Below are positions 57,206 through 64,000 of a stretch of 64,000 nucleotides of DNA, one piece after another. A program made the translations under genes and the position numbers. Source of the DNA: Nocardia niwae NBRC 108934 = DSM 45340 (GTDB lineage: Bacteria > Actinomycetota > Actinomycetes > Mycobacteriales > Mycobacteriaceae). The stretch is from assembly GCF_001613465.1 (NCBI RefSeq), contig NZ_BDCK01000003.1, positions 98,338 to 162,337 on the forward strand, written 5' to 3'. The first letter of the stretch is position 1. The number at the start of each line of letters is the position of its first letter. The notes beneath the pieces are model-generated. The model searched no databases and had not been told where the DNA came from. It was given only the letters and a program-made list of their open reading frames with translations.

Positions 57206-58672
57206 TCAGCCCCCTCGAAGACCGGCGTCGAGAACCGCGCGAGCCACCGGCGCGGCGACCGACCCACCGGTCGCGGCAAGCGCTCGGTCCCCACCGTTCT
57301 CCACGATCACCGCGATGGCGATCTTCGGGTTCTGCGCGGGGGCGAACGCGATGTACCAAGCATGCGGCGGCGTGTTGCGCGGGTTGGTCCCGTGCTCCGC
57401 GGTGCCGGTCTTGGACGCGATCTGATAAGGGGTCCGGTTACCTCCAGCGGTGTTGCCCTCCGACGCGATCATCAGATTGGTCACGGTCGACGCTACATCG
57501 GCGCTGACGGCTTGGCCGACCGAGACCGGCTTGGTCTTCGACAGCTCGCTCAGATCCGGACCCTGCAACTGATCGACCAGGTAGGGCTCCATCCGGACGC
57601 CGCCGTTGGCGATGGTCGCCGCGACGACCGCGTTCTGCAGCGGGGTCAACGCCACGTCGCGCTGTCCGATGCTGCTCTGGGCCAAGGCGGCGTCGTCGGA
57701 GATCGGCCCGACGGTGCTTTCCGCCACCGGCATCGGGATCCCCCGGTGCGGGCCGACCCCGAACGCGGCCGCTTCGTCCTTGAGGCTCGCGGCGCCCACC
57801 TTGATGCCGAGTTCGGCGAAAGCGGTATTGCACGAGCGGCGGAACGCTTCGAGCAACGAAGCGGTCGGGTTCGGACCGCACGTGGTGCCGTTGTAATTCT
57901 CCATCGGAGTGCTGGTGCCGGGCGGTGTGAAGGTCGGCGCGGCGGTGAACTGGTCGTCGGGCGTCGCGACGCCGTTGGCCAGCGCGGCGGCGGTGACCAC
58001 GACCTTGAAGGTGGACCCCGGCGGATAGGTCTGCGAGATGGCGCGATTCAGCATGGGATGGTTCGGATCCGCGCTCAGCGTTTCCCACGCCTGGGTGCCG
58101 CGCGCGCCGTCGTGCCCGGACAGCAGGTTCGGGTCGTAGCTCGGCGTGGACACCATGGTGAGGATCTTGCCGGTGCTCGGCTCGATTGCCACCACCGAAC
58201 CGGTGTAGCCCTTGCTGGTCATCTGGTCGTAGGCGACCTGCTGCATCAGCGGATTGAGCGTGGTGAGCACGTTGCCGCCGCGTGGATCCCGGCCGGAGAT
58301 GAGGTCGACGAGGCGGCTGCCGAAAAGCTGGCTGTCGGAGCCGTTGAGCACCGAGTCCTCGGCGCGTTCCAGTCCGGTGCTGCCGTACTGCATCGAGTAG
58401 AAACCGGTGGCGGGCGCGTACGCCGCCGGCTCGGTCGGATAGGTGCGCAGGTACTTGTAGCGATCGTCGGTGGCGACGGAGCTGGCCAGCACGGTGCCGC
58501 CCGCGGAGATCTGTCCGCGCTGGCGGGCGTACTCGTCCAGCAGCACCCGGGAGTTACGTGGATCGGAGCGCAGGTCGTCGGCCTTGATCACCTGTACGTA
58601 GGTGGCGTTGGCCAGCAGTGCGACAACCATCACCATCACCGCGACCGCGACTCGGCGTAGTGGAGTGTTCAT
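57206..58672 (-). CDS. pbpA: Penicillin-binding protein PbpA (class B transpeptidase)
   Basis: 488 aa. One N-terminal helix anchors it. Transpeptidase motifs: SxxK at S220-T-F-K223 ([10 protein letters not shown]), SxN at S280-C-N282 and KTG in [12 protein letters not shown]. It makes cross-links with the glycan strand polymerase RodA; the gene overlaps rodA by 4 nt. Length matches Rv0016c. Confidence 0.96.
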   Translation of the reverse strand: MNTPLRRVAVAVMVMVVALLANATYVQVIKADDLRSDPRNSRVLLDEYARQRGQISAGGTVLASSVATDDRYKYLRTYPTEPAAYAPATGFYSMQYGSTGLERAEDSVLNGSDSQLFGSRLVDLISGRDPRGGNVLTTLNPLMQQVAYDQMTSKGYTGSVVAIEPSTGKILTMVSTPSYDPNLLSGHDGARGTQAWETLSADPNHPMLNRAISQTYPPGSTFKVVVTAAALANGVATPDDQFTAAPTFTPPGTSTPMENYNGTTCGPNPTASLLEAFRRSCNTAFAELGIKVGAASLKDEAAAFGVGPHRGIPMPVAESTVGPISDDAALAQSSIGQRDVALTPLQNAVVAATIANGGVRMEPYLVDQLQGPDLSELSKTKPVSVGQAVSADVASTVTNLMIASEGNTAGGNRTPYQIASKTGTAEHGTNPRNTPPHAWYIAFAPAQNPKIAIAVIVENGGDRALAATGGSVAAPVARAVLDAGLRGG

Positions 58673-60153
58673 GTCAGCGGCCCCGCCTCCGGTCGTCCGC
58701 CATCGCGCCGCAGCAGTTCGGTCTGCGCGTCGGCGATCGGCGCCGGTTCCTTCTTCCGCGCCGGAGCGGGTGCGCGGGCGGCGTCGGAGACCTTGATCAG
58801 CAACGCCAGCAAGGCGTAGTTGGCCAGCAGCGAAGATCCGCCGTAGGACATGAACGGGGTGGTGAGACCGGTCAGCGGAATCAGCTTGGTGACGCCACCG
58901 ACCACTACGAACAGCTGGACTGCGATGGTGAACGCCAAGCCGGCGGCGAGCAGTTTGCCGAAGCTGTCGCGCACGGCGAGTGCGGTGCGCAGACCGCGCA
59001 CCACGAAGACGAGGAACAGCACCAGGACCGCGGCGAGCCCGATCAGCCCGAGTTCCTCGCCGATGGTGGTGACGATGAAGTCGGTCTTGGCGAAGGGCAC
59101 CTGGCTGGGCCTGCCGCTGCCCAAGCCGGTCCCGGCGAGTCCGCCGGTGGCCAGACCGAACAGCGACTGGGAGATCTGGTAGCCGGTGTTGTTGTAGTCG
59201 TCGAACGGGTGCAGCCAGGTCTCCACCCGGACCCGAACGTGGCCGAACAGCTGGTAGGCGAAGACGAAACCGAGGGCGAGCAGCCCGCCGCCGATGACCA
59301 GCCAGCCGACCCGTTCGGTGGCGATGTAGAGCATCACGAGCACCGTGCTGAAGATCAGCAACGAGGTGCCGAGGTCCTTCTCGAACACCAGCACGCCGAT
59401 GCAGACGATCCAGACGGCCAGGATCGGGCCGAGGTCGCGGCCGCGCGGGAACTCCATGCCCAGCACGTGGCGCCCGGCGGCGGTGAAGAGTTCACGCTTG
59501 GCGACCAGCACCGACGCGAAGAAAATGATCAACAGGATCTTCGCGAACTCACCCGGCTGGACGCTGAACCCGGGCAGCCGGATCCAGATCTTCGCGCCGT
59601 TGGTCTCGGAGAACTGGCTGGGCAGCAGCGCCGGGATGGCGAGGGCGACCAGGCCGATCAGGCCGAGGGTGTAGCTGTAGCGGGCGAGGGTGCGGTAGTC
59701 GCGCAGTGCGATCAAGAGCGTGATGAAGACGAGCGTGCCCAGCGCGGTCCACAGGATCTGCTGAGTGGCGTCCGGAGACGGGGTCGCCCACGAGTTGTAG
59801 GCGGCGGTCTGCTGGTCGGCGAGGTCGAGCCGATGGATCAGCACGAGGCCCAGTCCGTTGAGCAACGCGACGATCGGCAGCAGCAGCGGATCGGCGAACG
59901 GAGCGAACCGTCGCACGGCCAGGTGCGCCACCGCGAACAGGGCCAGGTACGCGAAGCCGTATTTGGCGATATCCCAGGTGATCGACTGCTCTTGACTGGC
60001 CTCGACCAAGAAGAGGGACACGGTGGTGATCACCGCTGCGGCCGCGAGCAGCAGCAGTTCGACGTTTCGTCTGGTGCTCGGCGGTGGCGCGGGAGCGAAG
60101 CCGCCCGGGGGACTGGGAAAAGCTCCAGCCGACGGCGGTGCCGGCGCGGACAT
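58669..60153 (-). CDS. rodA: SEDS-family glycosyltransferase RodA
   Basis: 494 aa with about ten helices. SEDS features include [40 protein letters not shown] and [19 protein letters not shown]. The proline-rich N-terminus (about 30 aa) is soluble. Polymerises lipid II into glycan strands with PbpA. Overlaps pstP (TGATG). Confidence 0.96.
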   Translation of the reverse strand: MSAPAPPSAGAFPSPPGGFAPAPPPSTRRNVELLLLAAAAVITTVSLFLVEASQEQSITWDIAKYGFAYLALFAVAHLAVRRFAPFADPLLLPIVALLNGLGLVLIHRLDLADQQTAAYNSWATPSPDATQQILWTALGTLVFITLLIALRDYRTLARYSYTLGLIGLVALAIPALLPSQFSETNGAKIWIRLPGFSVQPGEFAKILLIIFFASVLVAKRELFTAAGRHVLGMEFPRGRDLGPILAVWIVCIGVLVFEKDLGTSLLIFSTVLVMLYIATERVGWLVIGGGLLALGFVFAYQLFGHVRVRVETWLHPFDDYNNTGYQISQSLFGLATGGLAGTGLGSGRPSQVPFAKTDFIVTTIGEELGLIGLAAVLVLFLVFVVRGLRTALAVRDSFGKLLAAGLAFTIAVQLFVVVGGVTKLIPLTGLTTPFMSYGGSSLLANYALLALLIKVSDAARAPAPARKKEPAPIADAQTELLRRDGGRPEAGPLT

Positions 60154-61646
60154 CAGTCCGTCACCCGGCAGTTCTCCCCCGCGGTCTGGGGACTGGGTGA
60201 CGTGCTCGACGGCGGGGCAGGAGTCTCCGACTTCGTCGGTGTCTTGATCTCGGGGCCCCTGGCGTCACCCTGTTCCGGCGCCGGTGCGGGCGCGGCGGTG
60301 GCAGGTGCCGGCGAAGCACCGTTGGGCGCGGGCGGTGCGGTCTCGGCCGGCGGGACGACCCCGGGCTGCGGCGCCGCTTCCTTGACCGGGCACGGCGGCA
60401 GCAGTTCTCGCTGGGCGAGGTAGGTCATCGAGTCCCTGGCCTTGTCCAGCGAACCCGGCGGTAATCCCTTGTCCACCTGATCGCGGCCGGTCTGCTTCAG
60501 ATCGCTGACCTTCAACGGCTTGCACGCCGAGGGCGCGTCCGCGCCGGGCTCGGTCAAGGTGAGTTCACCGTTGCGGGTCACGCACCCGACCAGGTTCACG
60601 TCATGGATCGAGTAGCCGAGGATCGACCCGGGCAGCCCGCGCAGGATCACCACCGAACCGTCGTCGGCGCCGACGTAGTAGTTGCTGCGGATCATCTTGT
60701 AGCCGACCACGAGCCCCACGCAGACGGCGACGACCAGTGCCAGCGCGAGCACGATCCAGCGCAGCCGGTGCGACTTCTTCGCGGGCGGCTCGGGCGCGGC
60801 GGCGGCTCGGCGCGGAGCGGCGCGCGGCGGTCGCAGCGCGGAGGCCCGGCCCGCGGCGGTGTTCGGCGGAGGCGTGTCCTCGTCGACGCCGGACGCGGCG
60901 CCCGCCACGATCGGGTGGCTCTGGCCGTAGTCCAGATCGATGACGTCGGCCACGACGACGGTGACGTTGTCCGGGCCGCCGCTGCGCAACGCCAGCTCGA
61001 TGAGCCGGTCGGCGCACTCGTCGGTGCTGCCCTCGCGCATCGTGTTCGCGATGGTCTCGTCGCTGACCACGTCGGAGAGCCCGTCGGAGCACAGCAGATA
61101 GCGGTCACCGGCGCGCGATTCGCGCATGATCAGCGTCGGCTCGATCTCGTTGCCGGTGAGCGCGCGCATGATCAGCGAACGCTGCGGGTGCGTGTGCGCC
61201 TGCTCCGGTGTGATCCTGCCCTCGTCGACCAGCGACTGGACGAATGTGTCGTCGCGAGTGATCTGGGCGAGCTCACCGCCGCGCAACAGGTAAGCGCGGG
61301 AGTCGCCGATGTGCACGAGGCCGAGCTTCTTGCCCGCGAACAGGATTGCGGTGAGCGTGGTGCCCATGCCGTCGAGTTCGGGCTCCTCCTCGACCTGATC
61401 GGCGATGGCGGCGTTGCCTTCTCGGGTCGCCGCGTCGAGCTTGCCGAGCAGATCGTCGCCGGGTTCGTCGTCGTCGAGGTGGGCGAGCGCGGCGATCATC
61501 AACTGGGACGCGACTTCTCCCGCGGCATGGCCACCCATGCCGTCGGCGAGTGCGAGCAGCCGGGCGCCCGCGTACACGGAGTCTTCGTTGTTGCCTCGGA
61601 CGAGACCGCGGTCGCTGCGCGCTGCGTAGCGGAGAACAAGTGTCAC
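60153..61646 (-). CDS. pstP: PP2C-type protein phosphatase PstP
   Basis: 497 aa from GTG 61646. The PP2C domain has [35 protein letters not shown] and [12 protein letters not shown] with the metal-binding aspartates. A helix near residue 305 ([21 protein letters not shown]) and a Pro-rich extracellular region follow. It removes phosphates placed by PknA/PknB. Overlaps fhaB by 4 nt. Confidence 0.96.
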   Translation of the reverse strand: MTLVLRYAARSDRGLVRGNNEDSVYAGARLLALADGMGGHAAGEVASQLMIAALAHLDDDEPGDDLLGKLDAATREGNAAIADQVEEEPELDGMGTTLTAILFAGKKLGLVHIGDSRAYLLRGGELAQITRDDTFVQSLVDEGRITPEQAHTHPQRSLIMRALTGNEIEPTLIMRESRAGDRYLLCSDGLSDVVSDETIANTMREGSTDECADRLIELALRSGGPDNVTVVVADVIDLDYGQSHPIVAGAASGVDEDTPPPNTAAGRASALRPPRAAPRRAAAAPEPPAKKSHRLRWIVLALALVVAVCVGLVVGYKMIRSNYYVGADDGSVVILRGLPGSILGYSIHDVNLVGCVTRNGELTLTEPGADAPSACKPLKVSDLKQTGRDQVDKGLPPGSLDKARDSMTYLAQRELLPPCPVKEAAPQPGVVPPAETAPPAPNGASPAPATAAPAPAPEQGDARGPEIKTPTKSETPAPPSSTSPSPQTAGENCRVTD

Positions 61647-62110
61647 GATCGCAGCTCGATCACTGTCTTGCCGACACGAACGGGCGTGCCGAGTGGAACA
61701 CGGACGGCGGTGGTGACTTTCGCGCGATCGAGGTAGGTGCCGTTCGTCGAGCCGAGGTCTTCCACGTACCAGTCGTCACCACGCGGAGACAGTCGCGCAT
61801 GCCTGGTCGAGGCGTAATCATCGGTGAGCACCAGCGTGGAATCGTCCGCACGCCCGATCAGCACCGGTTGGGTGCCGAGCGAGATGCGGGTGCCGGCGAG
61901 TGAACCCTGAGTCACCACAAGAAATTTGGCGCCCTTCTGGCCCCGGCTGAAGGACGGCAGCACCGCGGCACCGCGTGGGGCCTTGGGCTGGATCCGAATG
62001 CCGGATGCCGCGTAGATGTCGCTGCGCAATGTGCGCAGCACAGCCCACACGAACAACCACAACAGCAGCAGGAACCCCGCACGGGTCAGTTGCAGGATCA
62101 GTCCCTGCAC
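61643..62110 (-). CDS. fhaB: FHA-domain protein FhaB (FipA)
   Basis: 155 aa from GTG 62110, AGGAGG upstream; the length equals Rv0019c. N-terminal helix LTRAGFLLLLWLFVWAVLRTL, then an FHA domain: LIGRADDSTLVLTDDYASTRHARL and [17 protein letters not shown]. Phosphothreonine reader for PknA/PknB targets such as FtsZ/FtsQ complexes. The longer open frame upstream is not supported. Confidence 0.95.
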   Translation of the reverse strand: MQGLILQLTRAGFLLLLWLFVWAVLRTLRSDIYAASGIRIQPKAPRGAAVLPSFSRGQKGAKFLVVTQGSLAGTRISLGTQPVLIGRADDSTLVLTDDYASTRHARLSPRGDDWYVEDLGSTNGTYLDRAKVTTAVRVPLGTPVRVGKTVIELRS

Positions 62111-62315
62111 GGCGCTCCACCTCCTGTTCGACCGTGTACGTCGGTGCCGTAGGTGCGGTTCGACCACCCCCACCAGCCTGCTGGTCTTGCCGGCCCCTGG
62201 GTCGGCGCCGCGCGTGTGTTGGCAGCATCATAGGGCCGTCGGTCGATTTCGATCACGATACGACCGACGAATCCCTCGAGAGCCATGTCGTGACCTGCAC
62301 CGCGAGCTTACGGGA

Positions 62316-63710
62316 TCAGACGATGCGGATCAGGATCTCGGAGTGCCCGGCACGGATGACGTCGCCGTCGGCGAGCTGCCAATCCTGCACGGGGGAACCG
62401 TTCACCAGGGTGCCGTTGGTCGAGCCGAGGTCGGACAACATCGCGGTCTGCCCGTCCCAGCGCACCTCGATGTGCCTGCGCGAGACGCCCGTGTCGGGCA
62501 GGCGGAAGTGCGCGTCCTGGCCGCGGCCGATGATGTTGCTGCCTTCCCGCAGCTGGTAAGTCCGGCCACTGCCGTCGTCCAGCTGGAGGGTCGCCGAGTA
62601 GCCCGAACCGGCCTGCGGCGCGGCGCCGTATCCTTGCCCGCCGGCGTAGCCCTGGGGCGCGCCATACCCTGGTTGCTGAGAGTATGCCTGGCCGTAGCCG
62701 CCCTGCTCATCCTGACCGTAGCCGCCCTGGTCGGCGTAGTTCTGATCGCCGTACCCCGGATCGGTGTAGCCGGACTGGCCGTACCCGGGCTGACCGTAGC
62801 CCTGCTGGCCGTAGCCCTGGTCGGCGTAGCCCTGCTGGCCGTAGCCGGAATCGCTGTAGCCCTGCTGGCCGTAGCTCTGATCGGCATAACCCTGCTGGCC
62901 GTAAGCCTGGTCGCCGTAGCCTTGCTGGCCGTAGCCGCGGTCGGCATAGCCGCCCTGCTGGCCGTAACCCTGCTCGCCGTAGCCGCCCTGCTGGCCGTAG
63001 CCCTGGTCGGCGTAACCCTGCTGGCCGTAGCTCTGGCCGCCTTGCGGGTAGTCGTAGCCGTTCTGGTAGTCGCCGTAACCCTGCTGTGCGTCCGGAGCCT
63101 GGTAATCGGCCCCATACGCGCCGCCGCGGCCGTAGTCGTCGCGGTACGCGCCGTTCTGCGGACCGCCGCGACCGGCAGGCGGTGGAGCGTACCCGCGGTT
63201 GCGTGGATCGGACTCCGCGGGCTCACGGCTCGGGTCGTAGCCTGAGTTCTGCGTCATGGGGCCAGCTCCTGGTTGCGGGTTTGCAGGTCGTTGTGGCGGT
63301 GATTCGGGGCCGCGAGCCGCGCTGGCTCTGTGTCCTACGTCGGGATCGACGCGGCCACTCGCCCTGAACTGTCCGGTGTGCAGCGTAGGTGATGCCTCGA
63401 ACGCCACGTGTACTTCGCCGTAGGTCTGCCAGCCTTGATCGCGGATGTAGTCCTGTAGATGTTTGGCGAACGCGCGGGTGGTGAGGTCGTGGTCGGCATC
63501 CAACTGCTGGTGATCGGAAGTGTTGATCGTGATCACATAGCTGTTGGGCGCAAGCAGATGGCCGCCGCCCAGGTCCTGGACATGGTCGGTGGCCTCGCGT
63601 TGCAGCGCGGCCTCCACCTCCTGGGGGACGACACTGCCGCCGAACACTCGGGCGAACACGTCACCGACGGCGCCTTGCAGGCGACGCTCGAATCGCGAAA
63701 CGATGCCCAT
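62316..63710 (-). CDS. fhaA: FHA-domain protein FhaA
   Basis: 464 aa. N-terminal DUF3662 domain ([22 protein letters not shown] to about residue 120). Then a disordered Gln/Gly/Tyr-rich region of about 200 residues built from variants of [10 protein letters not shown]. The C-terminal FHA domain has [21 protein letters not shown] and [11 protein letters not shown]. It binds phosphorylated MurJ pseudokinase and PbpA-type complexes. It heads the operon: fhaB starts 205 bp further along. Confidence 0.95.
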   Translation of the reverse strand: MGIVSRFERRLQGAVGDVFARVFGGSVVPQEVEAALQREATDHVQDLGGGHLLAPNSYVITINTSDHQQLDADHDLTTRAFAKHLQDYIRDQGWQTYGEVHVAFEASPTLHTGQFRASGRVDPDVGHRASAARGPESPPQRPANPQPGAGPMTQNSGYDPSREPAESDPRNRGYAPPPAGRGGPQNGAYRDDYGRGGAYGADYQAPDAQQGYGDYQNGYDYPQGGQSYGQQGYADQGYGQQGGYGEQGYGQQGGYADRGYGQQGYGDQAYGQQGYADQSYGQQGYSDSGYGQQGYADQGYGQQGYGQPGYGQSGYTDPGYGDQNYADQGGYGQDEQGGYGQAYSQQPGYGAPQGYAGGQGYGAAPQAGSGYSATLQLDDGSGRTYQLREGSNIIGRGQDAHFRLPDTGVSRRHIEVRWDGQTAMLSDLGSTNGTLVNGSPVQDWQLADGDVIRAGHSEILIRIV

Positions 63711-63935
63711 CTCGGCCTCCCTTCGGTACGCGTCTCTTCCTGATTCGTAACAACGACACGCGTGTATGGCGTGTCGCTAATCGACCACGTTCATTGCATG
63801 ATATCCACGATCGTCCACACCTGTAACTCTTGGCGACGGCCCCGGGTTCCCGGGCCCGTTCAGCCCCCCAGTCAGGCCTCTGAAATGGCGATTTCGTATC
63901 CGGCGCGGGGCCGTGATACTGTCTCCCAGTCGCTC

Positions 63936-64000
63936 GGGCGAGTGGCGGAATGGCAGACGCGCTGGCTTCAGGTGCCAGTGTCCTTCGGGACGTGGGGGTT
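63936..64000 (+). tRNA. leuT: tRNA-Leu (anticodon CAG), cut by the right edge
   Basis: It starts GGGCGAGTGGCGGAATGGCAGACGC; the anticodon CAG is at 63969-63971 within GGCTT-CAG-GTGCC, and the long class II variable arm (TGTCCTTCGGGACGT) is visible. The T arm and 3' end lie outside the window. Confidence 0.92.

Overview
The window is high-GC actinobacterial DNA around a chromosomal replication origin. Gene order and protein detail match the order Mycobacteriales, and Nocardia or a close relative is most likely. The evidence is the unbroken chain murJ-sigM-trxB-trxA-cwlM / parB-parA-rsmG-khpB-yidC-yidD-rnpA-rpmH / dnaA-oriC-dnaN-recF-DUF721-gyrB-gyrA-DUF3566-tRNA-Ile. The ppiA, PH-domain, crgA, pabA and fhaA-fhaB-pstP-rodA-pbpA-pknA-pknB set follows, as it does near dnaA in M. 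tuberculosis. Family calls come from remembered homologues, because no search was possible.

Layout. Positions 1-7.6 kb hold the 3' part of murJ with its pseudokinase tail, the ECF sigma factor sigM with a putative anti-sigma partner, a thioredoxin system and cwlM (plus strand). Positions 7.7-16.1 kb run on the minus strand: a GNAT protein, parB and parA, then a gene-poor stretch of 1.6 kb with several parS-like sites, then rsmG and the membrane-insertase/RNase P/L34 cluster. Positions 16.1-24.2 kb hold dnaA, the origin, dnaN, recF, a DUF721 protein and a hydrolase. Positions 24.4-30.7 kb hold gyrB, gyrA, a DUF3566 protein and tRNA-Ile.

Positions 31.2-40.3 kb lie between two identical tRNA-Ala(TGC) genes in opposite orientation. 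This block carries an MMPL transporter, a TetR regulator and a translationally coupled aromatic-catabolism operon (extradiol dioxygenase, FAH-family hydrolase, CoA ligase, flavin hydroxylase). Positions 40.3-49.2 kb are accessory: a second, plasmid-like ParA with a DNA-binding partner and a perfect 22-bp palindrome, a secreted NlpC/P60 protein, DUF1444 and DUF1275 proteins, an acyl-CoA dehydrogenase-like protein, a 6C small RNA and a DrrAB-type ABC exporter. From 49.3 kb the core returns: ppiA, rhomboid, PH-domain protein, crgA, pabA, a RibD-like reductase and a CBS protein, then the cell-wall/division kinase operon. A tRNA-Leu is cut by the right edge.

How the parts work together. DnaA, DnaN, RecF and gyrase sit at the origin. 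ParA/ParB and at least seven parS-like sites provide segregation. MurJ, CwlM, FhaA, FhaB, PknA/B, PstP, RodA, PbpA and CrgA form the phosphorylation-controlled peptidoglycan and division circuit. The most unusual DNA is the origin itself. Between dnaA and dnaN there are three tandem arrays of an 11-bp unit (4, 5 and 6 copies) in which DnaA-box cores (TGTGGA) alternate with TCGAGGA units. A DnaA-trio type unwinding element follows. A related unit recurs near 51.27 kb.
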